A stretch of 64,000 bases of DNA, taken from Hyphomonas sp. Lineage in GTDB: Bacteria; Pseudomonadota; Alphaproteobacteria; Caulobacterales; Hyphomonadaceae. Numbering within the stretch: the first letter of the stretch is position 1; each line of letters begins with the position of its first letter. Shown one piece after another: positions 26,647-36,023 of this stretch. The DNA is taken from NCBI GenBank assembly GCA_017792365.1, contig CP051229.1, positions 124,001-188,000 on the forward strand, in the 5' to 3' direction. The position numbers and the translations under genes were made by a program. The notes below the pieces were generated by a model, which saw only the letters and a list, made by a program, of their open reading frames with translations, did not search any database and was not told the DNA's origin.

Positions 26647-29297
26647 GCCTCTTCTTTATCGGCAGGGGCGTCTTCGTCCCCTGTCTTCTTTTTCGGGGCG
26701 GCCTTCTTTTTTGCCGCCGGTTTCTTTGCCTTTGAAGCTGTCGCCTTCTTTTTGGCAGGCGCCTTTTTCTTCGCGGGGGCTTTTTTCTTTTTCCCGGTGG
26801 CCTCGGCGCGTTCGTTGACGATCTCGATGGCCTGCTCGAGCGTGATCTGTTCCGGATCCTGCCCTTTGGGAACGGTCGCGTTGACCTTGCCGTGCTTCAG
26901 ATAGGGACCGTAGCGGCCCTTGAAAAGGTTGATAGGTTCGCCGTCCGGGTGATTGCCGATTTCCTTGAGCGGCTTGGCCTGGCCGCGCCCGCGGCCTGGG
27001 TTGGCGCGCTTCTCGGCGATCAGGTCGACGGCGCGGTTGAGACCGACCTCAAAGATCTCCGACTGATCGGAAAGCGAGGCGTAAGTCTTGAGGTGCTGCA
27101 CGTAGGGTCCGAAGCGGCCTATGTTGGCGTAGATTGGTTCGCCGTCCTCCGGGTGCTTGCCGACTTCGCGCGGGAGGGCGAGCCAGCGCAGGGCGGCATC
27201 GAGATCGACATCGGCGATGTCGGTGCCTTTGGGGACGGACGAGCGCTTGGGCTTTTCTTCCAGCGCCAGTTCGACATAGGGGCCGAAGCGGCCGGACTTG
27301 AGCGTTACGAGCTTGCCGGTATCGGGATCGGTTCCGAGTTCCTTGCCTTCGGGAGGCAGGTCGGCGCCCGGCTGGTCGGCGCCAAAGGGACGCGTGAACT
27401 TGCACTCGGGATAGTTCGAACAGCCGACGAAGGCGCCGAAGCGCCCGAGTTTCAGGCTGAGCTGGCCATCGCCGCAATTGGGGCAGGCGCGGGGATCGAG
27501 AACTTCGCCGGTCTTATCGTCGACGCGTTCCGGGAAGAGCTGGTGATGGAGGACGACGTTGAGCTCGTCGATCACATTGGTGATGCGCAGCTCAGAGACG
27601 CCCTCGATATGGGCGTGGAAGGCTTCCCAGAACTCGGCGAGGAAGGCTTTCCACGAGAGCTTGCCGTCGGAGACGAGATCGAGCTTTTCCTCCAGCGAGG
27701 CGGTGAAGTCGTACTCGACGTAGCGGGTGAAGAACTTCTCGAGGAAGACGGTGACCAGCTGGCCCTTGTCTTCCGGGTGGAAGCGCTTGTTCTCGAGGCG
27801 GACATATCCGCGGTCGGTGAGGGTCGAGATTGTCGAGGCGTAGGTCGAGGGGCGGCCGATGCCGAGTTCCTCAAGCTTGACCAGCGAGGCCTCCGAGAAA
27901 CGCGGCGGCGGTTCGGTGAAGTGCTGGGCAGCCTCGGCTTCGTTGAGCTTCGGCTTCTCGCCCTGGCTGAGCGCGGGCAGGCGGTTTGAATCTTCTTCGT
28001 CCGAGTCGTCCTGGCCTTCCTGGTAAAGCGTCAGGTAGCCGTCGAACTTCACGACCTGTCCGGTGGCGCGCAGGCCGACGGCGCCGTCGGACGAGGCGAC
28101 TTCAACCGTGGTGCGCTCCATGACGGCGGTCGCCATCTGCGAGGCGACGGCGCGCTTCCAGACCAGTTCGTAGAGGCGGCGCATGTCCTCTTCGAGGAAG
28201 CCCATGTCCTTGGGATGGCGGGAAAAATCGGTGGGACGGACGGCTTCGTGCGCTTCCTGGGCGTTCTTGGATTTCGAGGTGTAGCGGCGCGGACCGCCCT
28301 CGGCTGCGTAGTTTGCACCGTACATCTGGGTGATGGAGGAGCGGGCCGATGCATAGGCCTCTTCGGCCATCTGGACGCCGTCGGTCCGCATGTAGGTGAT
28401 GAGGCCGGCGGTCTCGCCGCCGATGGAGACGCCCTCGTAGAGCTTCTGGGCGGTCTGCATCGTGCGCTTGGCGGAGAAGCCGAGCTTGCGGGCAGCCTCC
28501 TGCTGCAGGGTGGATGTGGTGAAGGGTGGCGGCGGGTTGCGCTTGACCGGCTTGGCCTCGACCGAGGCGATCGTGTAGGCGCCGGCCTTCACCTTGGCGA
28601 GGGCGGCGTCGGCTTTCTCCTTGTTGGGGAGGTCGAATTTCTGGAGGCGCTTGCCGTCGAGTTCGACGAGGCGGGCGTTGAAGGCGCCGTTCTGGCCTTC
28701 GAGTTTCGCGGCGATGTCCCAGTATTCTTCCGGTTTGAAGCTTTGGATTTCGAGTTCGCGGTCGACGATGATGCGCAGGGCGACCGACTGGACCCGGCCG
28801 GCCGAGCGCGAGCCCGGCAGCTTACGCCAGAGGACCGGCGAGAGGTTGAAGCCGACCAGATAGTCCAGCGCGCGGCGCGCGAGATAAGCGTCGACCAGCT
28901 GCTGGTCGATGTCGCGCGGATTGGCGATGGCGTCGAGGACAGCCTTCTTGGTGATGGCGTTGAAGGTGACGCGCTGGACCGATTTGTCCTTCAGCGCGCG
29001 GCGCTTCATCAGCGTTTCGAGGACGTGCCAGGAGATGGCTTCGCCTTCGCGATCAGGGTCAGTTGCGAGGATGACGCCGTCGGCGTCCTTCACCGCATCG
29101 GTGATCGCCTTGACGTGCTTGGCCGATTTCGAGTCGATGTCCCAGACCATCGAGAAGTCCGCATCCGGGTCGACCGAGCCATCCTTGGAGGGCAGATCGC
29201 GGATGTGACCGTAACTGGCGAGAACTTTGTAATCAGAGCCAAGGTACTTGTTGATGGTCTTGGCTTTGGCCGGGGATTCGACAACGACGACCTGCAT
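26643..29297 (-). CDS. topA: DNA topoisomerase I
   Basis: Type IA topoisomerase (884 residues) that relaxes negative supercoils. The Toprim site is VVVESPAKAKTI (Glu7) and ATDPDREGE (Asp80/Asp82), the nucleophile is Tyr302 in LITYMRTDG, and the core ends near residue 590. One four-cysteine zinc ribbon follows (CPNCGDGQLSLKLGRFGAFVGCSNYPEC, seen as two CxxC-type halves), then three repeats of the GRFGPYV type. The last ~50 residues are a Lys/Ala-rich tail typical of alphaproteobacteria. It is coupled to rnr downstream and separated by about 150 bases from dprA upstream. Confidence 0.97.
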   Translation of the reverse strand: MQVVVVESPAKAKTINKYLGSDYKVLASYGHIRDLPSKDGSVDPDADFSMVWDIDSKSAKHVKAITDAVKDADGVILATDPDREGEAISWHVLETLMKRRALKDKSVQRVTFNAITKKAVLDAIANPRDIDQQLVDAYLARRALDYLVGFNLSPVLWRKLPGSRSAGRVQSVALRIIVDRELEIQSFKPEEYWDIAAKLEGQNGAFNARLVELDGKRLQKFDLPNKEKADAALAKVKAGAYTIASVEAKPVKRNPPPPFTTSTLQQEAARKLGFSAKRTMQTAQKLYEGVSIGGETAGLITYMRTDGVQMAEEAYASARSSITQMYGANYAAEGGPRRYTSKSKNAQEAHEAVRPTDFSRHPKDMGFLEEDMRRLYELVWKRAVASQMATAVMERTTVEVASSDGAVGLRATGQVVKFDGYLTLYQEGQDDSDEEDSNRLPALSQGEKPKLNEAEAAQHFTEPPPRFSEASLVKLEELGIGRPSTYASTISTLTDRGYVRLENKRFHPEDKGQLVTVFLEKFFTRYVEYDFTASLEEKLDLVSDGKLSWKAFLAEFWEAFHAHIEGVSELRITNVIDELNVVLHHQLFPERVDDKTGEVLDPRACPNCGDGQLSLKLGRFGAFVGCSNYPECKFTRPFGADQPGADLPPEGKELGTDPDTGKLVTLKSGRFGPYVELALEEKPKRSSVPKGTDIADVDLDAALRWLALPREVGKHPEDGEPIYANIGRFGPYVQHLKTYASLSDQSEIFEVGLNRAVDLIAEKRANPGRGRGQAKPLKEIGNHPDGEPINLFKGRYGPYLKHGKVNATVPKGQDPEQITLEQAIEIVNERAEATGKKKKAPAKKKAPAKKKATASKAKKPAAKKKAAPKKKTGDEDAPADKEEA

Positions 29298-29449
29298 GTT
29301 TGCTTGAGGTTCCTTGTCTGTTGGGGAGGCTCAGCGAGGGCCGGAAACTGGGTGGGACCGCTTGTCTTGTCAATCGAGCCGCCGGTTACGCACCGATCAA
29401 ATCAAAATTATGACAATGTTTTCCGTTGTTTGTCCGCGCCTTGCGCAGA

Positions 29450-30548
29450 TCAGGGCCTGAGGCTCACACCTCCGCCCACATGGGAGATAACGCTGCCGTC
29501 AAGCTCAAGTTCGGCGATTGCCGCTACGACAAGCCGCATCGGCGCGTCGGTTGCGCGGGCGATCTCGTCGGGGTGGGGCTGAGGGCTTCCGCACGGCCTC
29601 GATAAGGGCCGGAGGGATGTCGCCGGGGGCCTCGTGGGTGAAACCGGAGCGCGACGGCTCGAACAGGTCCGGGCTCGCCAGACCTTCCATCTGGCGGATG
29701 ACGTCGGCGGCGGTTTCGATCAGGGCGGCCCCCTGCTTGATGAGCCGGTTGGAGCCTTGCGCGCGCGGATCGAGCGGCGAGCCGGGCACAGCCATCACCT
29801 CGCGGCCCTGTTCCAGCGCCATGCGCGCCGTGATCAGCGAACCGGAGCGCTCGGCGGCTTCGACCACCACGGTCGCCATCGACAGGCCCGATATGATGCG
29901 GTTGCGCTTCGGGAAGTCGCGGGCGGTTGCGGTGTAGCCGAACGGCGCCTCGGTCACGATCAGGCCGCGCTCGGCGATCGCGTCGTAGAGCCGGTCATGC
30001 TGGGGTGGATAGATCTTGTCGATACCGCCCGCCATCACGGCGATCGTGCCGGTTGCGAGCGAAGCCTCATGCGCCTCGCCATCGATGCCGCGCGCGAGGC
30101 CGGAGGCAATGACGAAGCCTTCGGCGCCGAGATCGGCGGCAAGCGTGCGCGCCATCTTGCGGCCGACGGCGGAGGCGTTGCGTGCGCCGACCAGCGCGAT
30201 GGCGGTCTTGCGGAACAGGCTGGCGTCGCCCTTGACGCAGATCAGCGGCGGCGGCGCGGGAATGGCGGCGAGGGCGCGGGGATAGTCCGGTTCACACGAG
30301 GCGAGGAGGCGTGCTCCGTGGCCTTCTATGGCGGCGATCTCGCGCTCGATCTCGGCTGCGGGCGGCGCGATCAGGCTGCGCCTGCGACCGGCCTTTGTTG
30401 CGAGATCTGGGAGCGCCTTGAGCGCGGCTGCGGCCGATCCCTTGAAGCGATTGAGGAGCTGGAAGAACGTAATCGGGCCGACATTCGGCGCACGAGACAG
30501 GCGCAACCAGTCTGCGCGCTCTGCGCCCGTGAGCGGCCTTGGCTGCAT
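29450..30548 (-). CDS. dprA: DNA-processing protein DprA, frameshifted near the 3' end
   Basis: DprA loads RecA on incoming single strands during transformation and binds ssDNA by a Rossmann fold. The core is intact: ALVGARNASAVGRKMA, GLARGIDGEAHEASL and GGIDKIYPPQH, SGSLITARMALEQGREVMAVPG. The annotated frame stops at 29505 with a nonsense tail after LIEAVR. The expected C-terminal winged helix (HPDEIARATDAPMRLVVAAI ... SVISHVGGGVSLRP) is in another frame ending at 29450. One base lost from GGG at 29589-29590 and one from the G run at 29575-29578 would restore it. ATG 30548 follows a GGGGGGA. plsY lies just upstream. Confidence 0.88.
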
Positions 30549-30606
30549 TTGATGTCCCCCCATTTCTCCTTTTATCGTCAGGAAGGGAGGTTTCCGCAAG
30601 CGCCGG

Positions 30607-31350
30607 CTATGCGGCTGGCGGGGCGTCGCTGGTTTCTTTTTTCTGCCCGATCTTTGGTTCGGTTCCGTTGAGCAGGCGGCGGATGTTGGTGGTGTGACGG
30701 TAGTAGATGAGGACGGCGAGGGCGGCGGTGATGATCCAGCTGTCTGAGGTCGGGCCGGTCATGTAGCCGGGGATGAAGCTGGCGGCTTCGCCGAGCGTGC
30801 CGGTGTGTACGAAGTATGCAGCGATCGGTGTGACCACGACCGCGACGAGGGCGGCGAGCGATGACATGCGGAAGATCGCTGCGATGAGGAGCCAGGTGAT
30901 CGCGAAGATGACGCCGATGGGCCAGATGGCGCCGAGCAACAGGCCGAGATAGGTCGCAACGCCCTTGCCGCCCTTGAACTTCAACCAGACCGGATAGCAA
31001 TGCCCGATGAAGGCGGCCGCGCCCGCGATCAGGCCCGACGAGTGGGCGGCGCCGTCATAGACTTCGGCTCCCACGCTGGAGAAGACCGCGCGTACGACCC
31101 AGACGGCCAGCCAGTAAGCGATGCCCGCCTTGCCGGCGTCCAGCAGAAGCGTTGCGAGCGCGAGATCCTTACGCCCGGTGCGCAACACGTTGGTTGCGCC
31201 GATATTGCCTGAACCGATGGTGCGGATGTCGCCAAGGCCGGCCATGCGGGTGAGCACGAGGCCGAAGGGGATGGAGCCGAGGAAATAGCCGAGGATCGCC
31301 GGGACCAGCGTCATCGGAACCCACGGCGCGCTGTCGATGATGCCAGACAT
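30607..31350 (-). CDS. plsY: Glycerol-3-phosphate acyltransferase PlsY
   Basis: PlsY transfers an acyl group from acyl phosphate to glycerol 3-phosphate, the first step of phospholipid synthesis. The 247-residue integral membrane protein has five or more hydrophobic helices and the three family motifs: LGSIPFGLVLTR, GSGNIGATNVLR near residue 47, and GHCYPVWLKFKGGKGVAT near residue 115, plus YYRHTTNIRRLLNGTEPKIG at the end. Its ATG overlaps the pyrC stop (TGATG), so it is coupled to the pyrimidine genes, an arrangement I believe is common in alphaproteobacteria. Confidence 0.95.
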   Translation of the reverse strand: MSGIIDSAPWVPMTLVPAILGYFLGSIPFGLVLTRMAGLGDIRTIGSGNIGATNVLRTGRKDLALATLLLDAGKAGIAYWLAVWVVRAVFSSVGAEVYDGAAHSSGLIAGAAAFIGHCYPVWLKFKGGKGVATYLGLLLGAIWPIGVIFAITWLLIAAIFRMSSLAALVAVVVTPIAAYFVHTGTLGEAASFIPGYMTGPTSDSWIITAALAVLIYYRHTTNIRRLLNGTEPKIGQKKETSDAPPAA

Positions 31351-32641
31351 CAGGCGGTTTCCTTAGCGCGTTCAAAGACGGTGACGCCATCGACCCATGT
31401 CCGCAAGACGCGACCCTCGAGGTTGCGGCCGTCGAAGGGCGAGTTCTTGGAGCGAGAATGCAGGAAGTCGCGGTCGCAGTGCCAGGCGTAGGTCGGGTCG
31501 AACAGGACGAGGTCGGCTGGCGCGCCCTTGGCGAGACGGCCTTGGGGCAGGCCGAGCAGATCTGCGGGACCGCTCGTGACGGGCCTGAGCGCAGCCATCA
31601 TCGAAAGCTTTCGTCGGCGACCAGCGACGTCAGCGCGGACAGCAGCGTCTCGACGCCAGCGGCGCCGTAGGTTGCATCCTCGATCGGCAGGCGCTTGTTT
31701 TCCGGCGGCTGGGGGTCGTGGTGCGAGACGATGGCGTCGATCTCGCCGCGCTCGACGCCTTCGATGAGTGCGAGGCGGTCTTCATCCGAGCGGAAGGGCG
31801 GGAAGACCTTGCAGTAGGTGAGGTAGTTGCCGACGTCCTTCTCGTCGAAATAGAGCGAGTAGGCCGCAACGGTGCAGGCGGCGCGCACGCCCGCCTTCTT
31901 GGCGCGCGTGACGGCGGCGAGCGAGCGGGCGGTCGACAGGGTGTCGATCAGGATTCGCGCGCCGGTAGTTTCGGCGAGAATCAAGTCGCGTTCGATCGCC
32001 ATCCATTCGGCTTCGCGCGGTGCGCCCTTGAGGCCGAGCCGCGCCGCGAAGGCGCCCGCATTCATAACCGTGCTGCGCGAGAGGGCATGTGTGTCCGGGC
32101 GGCAGGCGATGAGGGCGTCGAAATTGGTGGCGTACTGCATCGCGCGGCGCAGGACGCCGGCATCGGCGATGGCTTGGTCGCCATTGGAGAACATCACGGC
32201 CCCGGCTTCGAGGATCAGGCCCAACTCGCTCATGCGCTGGCCTTCAAGACCAAGCGTGAGGCCGGCGGCGGGATAGACCTTCACCTTCGCCGTGTCGCGG
32301 GCGCGGCGGTTGAGGAAGTCGACGAGGGCGACGGTGTCGATGACCGGATCGGTGTCCGGCATCACCACCATCGAGGTGACGCCGCCCGCGGCCGCCGCCT
32401 CGCTGGCGGTTTCGAGCGTTTCCTTGTTCTCGGCGCCCGGTTCGCCGGTCTTGACGCGCAGGTCGATGAGGCCCGGCGCAAGACATTTGCCTTCGGCGTT
32501 GATGACTTCGTCGGCCTTGCCATTGCCGACATCCTTGCCGACGTCGGCGATGACCCCGTCTTCGATCAGTATGCCGCCAGCCGTATCGAGGCTTGTGGCG
32601 GGGTCGAGGAGGCGTGCGTTGTGAATGCGGATCGTGGGCAT
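31350..32641 (-). CDS. pyrC: Dihydroorotase, frameshifted near 31607
   Basis: Dihydroorotase of the class partnered with aspartate transcarbamoylase. The first 347 residues read normally ([47 protein letters not shown]) and stop at 31598. The remaining ~80 residues ([18 protein letters not shown] ... [17 protein letters not shown]) are in the next frame to 31350. One A missing in GAAAGC at 31604-31611 restores [14 protein letters not shown]. Several metal-site residues usual in active dihydroorotases are absent (no HxH near the N-terminus: [15 protein letters not shown]), so it may be the non-catalytic PyrC-like (PyrX) partner of PyrB. pyrB is upstream, plsY downstream. Confidence 0.85.
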
Positions 32642-33600
32642 TGGTTGCGCGCTCCCTCCTGGGGCACGTTATTGGCGAGGATGTCGAGCACGGCCATGCG
32701 GATGGCGACGCCCATCTCGACCTGGTCGGTGATGAGCGAGCGCGTCTTGTGGTCGGCGATCGAGCTTTCAATCTCGACGCCGCGGTTCATCGGGCCGGGA
32801 TGCATCACGAAGGCATTGGGCTTGGCGAGCGCGAGCTTTTCTTCGTCGAGGCCGTAGAAGTGGAAGAACTCTCGAGCCGAAGGCAGGTAGGCGCCATCCA
32901 TGCGCTCCTGCTGGAGGCGCAGCATCATGACCACGTCGCAGCCCTCAAGGCCCTTGCGCATGTCGGTGAAGACTTCCGCGCCCCAGTCGGCTGCGCCCGC
33001 GGGCAGGAGCGTTTTCGGCGCGATGAGGCGGACCTGCGCGCCCATGACGTTGAGAAGCGCGACGTTGGAGCGGGCGACGCGGGAGTGGAGGATGTCGCCG
33101 CAGATTGCGATGCGTAGACCGCCAATGTCGCCGACGCGGCGCTGGATGGTGAGGGCGTCTAGCAGCGCCTGTGTCGGATGTTCGTGGGCGCCGTCGCCGG
33201 CATTGATGACGGCGCAGCCGACCTTGCGCGAGAGCAGCTTCACGGCGCCGGACGAGCCGTGCCGGATGACGAGGAGGTCGGGCCGCATCGCGTTGAGCGT
33301 CATGGCGGTGTCGACGAGCGTTTCGCCCTTCTTCACCGAGGAGGTCGCGACCGACATGTTGACGACGTCTGCGCCGAGGCGGCGTCCCGCGATCTCGAAG
33401 GAGGATTGCGTGCGGGTGGAGTTTTCGAAGAAGAGATTGATGAGGGTGCGGCCCTCAAGAACGTCTGCGTGCTTGTTGGCCTGGCGGTTGAGGTCGACGT
33501 ATTCGGCGCCCTTGGCGAGCAATAGCTCCAGATCGAGCCGGTTCAGCCCTTCGATCCCCAGCAAGTGCCTGTGGGGGAAGGTATAGTCGAAGTCCGCCAT
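32566..33600 (-). CDS. pyrB: Aspartate carbamoyltransferase catalytic subunit
   Basis: PyrB condenses carbamoyl phosphate and aspartate in pyrimidine synthesis. The 344-residue product has the carbamoyl-phosphate loop [15 protein letters not shown] near residue 53, [18 protein letters not shown] near residue 135 and [13 protein letters not shown] near residue 265. The start is ATG 33600 ([19 protein letters not shown]); the frame stays open upstream but that part is a shadow of the transporter gene. The C-terminus runs 76 bases into pyrC, longer than usual. It is followed by pyrC and plsY. Confidence 0.94.
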   Translation of the reverse strand: MADFDYTFPHRHLLGIEGLNRLDLELLLAKGAEYVDLNRQANKHADVLEGRTLINLFFENSTRTQSSFEIAGRRLGADVVNMSVATSSVKKGETLVDTAMTLNAMRPDLLVIRHGSSGAVKLLSRKVGCAVINAGDGAHEHPTQALLDALTIQRRVGDIGGLRIAICGDILHSRVARSNVALLNVMGAQVRLIAPKTLLPAGAADWGAEVFTDMRKGLEGCDVVMMLRLQQERMDGAYLPSAREFFHFYGLDEEKLALAKPNAFVMHPGPMNRGVEIESSIADHKTRSLITDQVEMGVAIRMAVLDILANNVPQEGARNQCPRSAFTTHASSTPPQASIRLAAY

Positions 33601-33665
33601 GCGGGAGTTTCCCTCGATTTTTGGCGCTTTAGCGTGGGCTGTGAGTCGAGGCAAGCGGCAGGCGG

Positions 33666-34583
33666 TCAGCCGAGCATGTTGGCTATGGCTAACGCGGCGG
33701 GAATGGCGAGGGCCGAGAGGATGGTGGAGGCGGTGATGTGTCCCGCCATGAAACGCGGATCGCCGCCCATTTCGCGCGTCAGGACGTAGGCGGCGGGCGG
33801 CGAGGGGCTGGCACCGACGATGGCCATGCAGGCGAGGTGGACGCCCGTGAGGCCGAATGCGAGGCCAAGGCCGAGGAAGATGGCGGGACCTGCGACCAGT
33901 TTCATTGCGAGCGACGCGGCCATGAGGCCCGGCTTGGCGGAGATCGCCGTGAGGTTGAGGCCGGCGCCGACGCACATCAGCGCGATGCCGAGGGCGCCGC
34001 GGCCGATAATGTCGAGGAAATCGCCGATGAATCCGACCGGCGCGAGGCCGGCGAAATTGACGATCAGGCCCGCCGAACAGGCGATGATCATCGGTTGGTC
34101 GCGAGGCTGCGCATGATCCCCATGAAGGATGGGTTCTGGCCGTCGCCCCAGCGCGCATGGACCCAGACGATCATGACGTTCACGATCGGGATGGCCGGAC
34201 CCATGATGAGCGCGATCAGAGCGGTGGCTTCCGGCCCCATCATCGCTTCCGAGGCGGCGAGCAGCACGAAGGCGTTCCAGCGCGTCACCGACTGGTGGGC
34301 GGAGGCGAAGGCGCTGCGCTGGCTGCCGCAGATCGGCAGCAGTAGGAAGCCGAGCGCCCCCATGATCAGGAAAGCGATCAGCGCGGCTTCGACATAGGCG
34401 AGGTCGTTGAAGGAGAGATCGACGCGCGACCTGCAGGAACAGGTAGGTCGGGCCGACGACGGTGTAGACGAGCCGGTTGACGCCGCCCCAGGCGGCCTCG
34501 GGAACGATCTTGGTGATGCGGGCGAGCCAGCCGGTGAAGATCGCCAGAAACACTGGCGCAAGCGCGATCAACATGACGGCCAT
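33666..34583 (-). pseudogene. AEC (auxin efflux carrier) family transporter, two frame changes
   Basis: The ends of this gene share one frame and the middle lies in another. Residues 1-~52 (MAVMLIALAPVFLAIFTGWLARIT ... PTYLFLQV) continue as VDLSFNDLAYVEAALIAFLIMG through GIMRSLATN in the second frame and return as [17 protein letters not shown] to the stop. The ~305-residue reconstruction has about ten hydrophobic helices and fits AEC permeases (malonate, auxin or unknown solutes). Loss of a GC pair at 34423-34428 and of one base at 34093-34094 explains both changes. It lies between pyrB and ruvX on the same strand. Confidence 0.78.
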
Positions 34584-34588
34584 TGAAC

Positions 34589-35044
34589 TCAGCCTTCCGC
34601 CAGCTGGTCGATCGCGCTCTGGAGGATCCAGGCGGCGGCCATCTTGTCCACAACCTCTCCACGGCGCTTGCGGGTTTGATCAGCGTCGATCAACAGCCTT
34701 TCCACACCTGCTGTGGATAGCCGCTCGTCGCGAAAGGCGACGGGGAGATCGCGGACCTGGCACAGATTGTAGACGAGGCCCCGGACCGCCTGGGTCCGCG
34801 GGCCGGACGTGCCGTCCATGTTGAGCGGCAGGCCGCAGACGATGCCGACGCACCGGCGCTCGTCATAAAGCGCGAACAGGCGGTCGAGCGCCGGGCGCAG
34901 TTTCTTGCCGCGCGGTATGGTTTCCAGGGGCGAGGCAATGAGGCGAGTCGCATCGGACACGGCGACGCCAAGCGTCTTCGTTCCGGGGTCGACGCCCATC
35001 AAAGCCCCGGTTTTGGGCAAATCATGCAGGGAAACCTCTGGCAT
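34589..35044 (-). CDS. ruvX: Holliday junction resolvase-like RNase (YqgF/RuvX)
   Basis: A 151-residue YqgF-family RNase H-fold nuclease implicated in 16S rRNA 5'-end maturation. Active-site acidic residues fit LMGVDPGTKTLGVAVSD (residue ~20), DERLSTAGVERLL (residue ~106) and VVDKMAAAWILQSAID (residue ~133). GLPLNMDGTSGPRTQAVR is a family constant. The gene is divergent from gatC with 86 bases between the starts, a common alphaproteobacterial arrangement. Confidence 0.93.
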   Translation of the reverse strand: MPEVSLHDLPKTGALMGVDPGTKTLGVAVSDATRLIASPLETIPRGKKLRPALDRLFALYDERRCVGIVCGLPLNMDGTSGPRTQAVRGLVYNLCQVRDLPVAFRDERLSTAGVERLLIDADQTRKRRGEVVDKMAAAWILQSAIDQLAEG

Positions 35045-35130
35045 GGCGGTGCTCTAGCCCGAACCGGCTTGATGCGGAAGGTAAGGGCGTCTAGGGCATT
35101 TGCCTTGATTTCAACCTGAGCGAGGCAGGC

Positions 35131-35418
35131 GTGAGCGTCGACAAGAAAACCGTGCGGAAGGTGGCGCGTCTGGCGCGGATCGCCGTGCCGGAAGAGAAGC
35201 TGGAGCCGATGGCCGAGGAGCTGAACGGCATCCTCAACTGGATCGAGCAGCTCAACGAGGTCGACATCGAGGATGTCGAGGCCATGACCACGCCGGTGAA
35301 GATGGCCATGCCGATGCGCGATGATGTCGTCACGGACGGCGACATCCGCGACAAGGTTCTGGCGAACGCACCGAAGACCGAAGACGGCTTCTTCGTCGTG
35401 CCGAAAGTGGTGGAGTAG
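35131..35418 (+). CDS. gatC: Asp-tRNA(Asn)/Glu-tRNA(Gln) amidotransferase subunit C
   Basis: GatC (95 residues) stabilises the GatCAB complex that amidates misacylated Glu-tRNA(Gln) or Asp-tRNA(Asn). The sequence [35 protein letters not shown] and [34 protein letters not shown] is typical throughout. It starts at GTG 35131 after AGGCAGG. gatA follows after one intervening gene; gatB is not in the window. Confidence 0.95.
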   Translation: MSVDKKTVRKVARLARIAVPEEKLEPMAEELNGILNWIEQLNEVDIEDVEAMTTPVKMAMPMRDDVVTDGDIRDKVLANAPKTEDGFFVVPKVVE

Positions 35419-35426
35419 GTAGCGTC

Positions 35427-36023
35427 GTGGAAACTGGTGTGGACCCGCGCTGGAAACAGCTGATGGAGCAAGGCGCATACTGCTCATGTGGGCAGCGCCA
35501 TGTCGGCCTGATCGATCTCGCCTTCCTGCAGCCGGCGGACTGGAAGGACGCCCCGGCCAAGGAGCCGAACGAGAATTTGCGCACGGACGGCGATTTCTTC
35601 TCGGAAGAGTTCGCCGTGCGGCAGGGCAAGTATTTCGCCATCCGGTGCGTGATGCCGCTGCCGATCGCCGGCTGTTCGCCGCCAGCCTCGCCGCTTGTCG
35701 TGTGGGCGAGCGTTGAGAAGGAGAGCTTCGAGAAGCTGGTCGCCGAGCCTCGCCCGCAGCTGAAAAATCCGCCGGTGCAGTTCCCGGCGCGGCTGGTGAA
35801 CCGGATCGGCGGCTATCCGGATACGCTCGGCCTGATGGGCGCAGCCTTCCCGATGCCGGACAGTCCGCCCCTGCTTGTGTTGGCAAAGAATGCCGACCCC
35901 GAGGCGCCGATGCACCAACTGGTGCAGGAGCATCGCGACGGCGCGAGCTTTGACCGCTTGCTGGAAGTCTACGCGGCGCAGGGACATGACATGCGCGGCG
36001 CGTTCGCTGGAACCAAACAATGA
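35427..36023 (+). CDS. DUF2199 domain protein
   Basis: A 198-residue protein that fits the DUF2199 family: [15 protein letters not shown] near the start (a short Cys-x-Cys-Gly motif, possibly a metal site), [24 protein letters not shown] in the middle, [20 protein letters not shown] and a C-terminal helix [17 protein letters not shown]. Its function is unknown. It starts at GTG 35427, eight bases after gatC, and overlaps gatA by four bases, so it is translated within the gatCA operon; a link to the amidotransferase is not shown by sequence. Confidence 0.72.
   Translation: METGVDPRWKQLMEQGAYCSCGQRHVGLIDLAFLQPADWKDAPAKEPNENLRTDGDFFSEEFAVRQGKYFAIRCVMPLPIAGCSPPASPLVVWASVEKESFEKLVAEPRPQLKNPPVQFPARLVNRIGGYPDTLGLMGAAFPMPDSPPLLVLAKNADPEAPMHQLVQEHRDGASFDRLLEVYAAQGHDMRGAFAGTKQ

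Noticed and set aside
26892-29582. Long plus-strand frames opposite topA
   Set aside because: The minus-strand frame is an unmistakable topoisomerase I over its full length.
31350-31601. Separate 83-residue gene between pyrC and plsY
   Set aside because: It matches the dihydroorotase C-terminus and joins pyrC after a one-base correction.
33601-34158. PyrB extended N-terminally to 530 residues
   Set aside because: The extra residues are an out-of-frame translation of the AEC transporter gene. PyrB begins at ATG 33600 with the normal family N-terminus.
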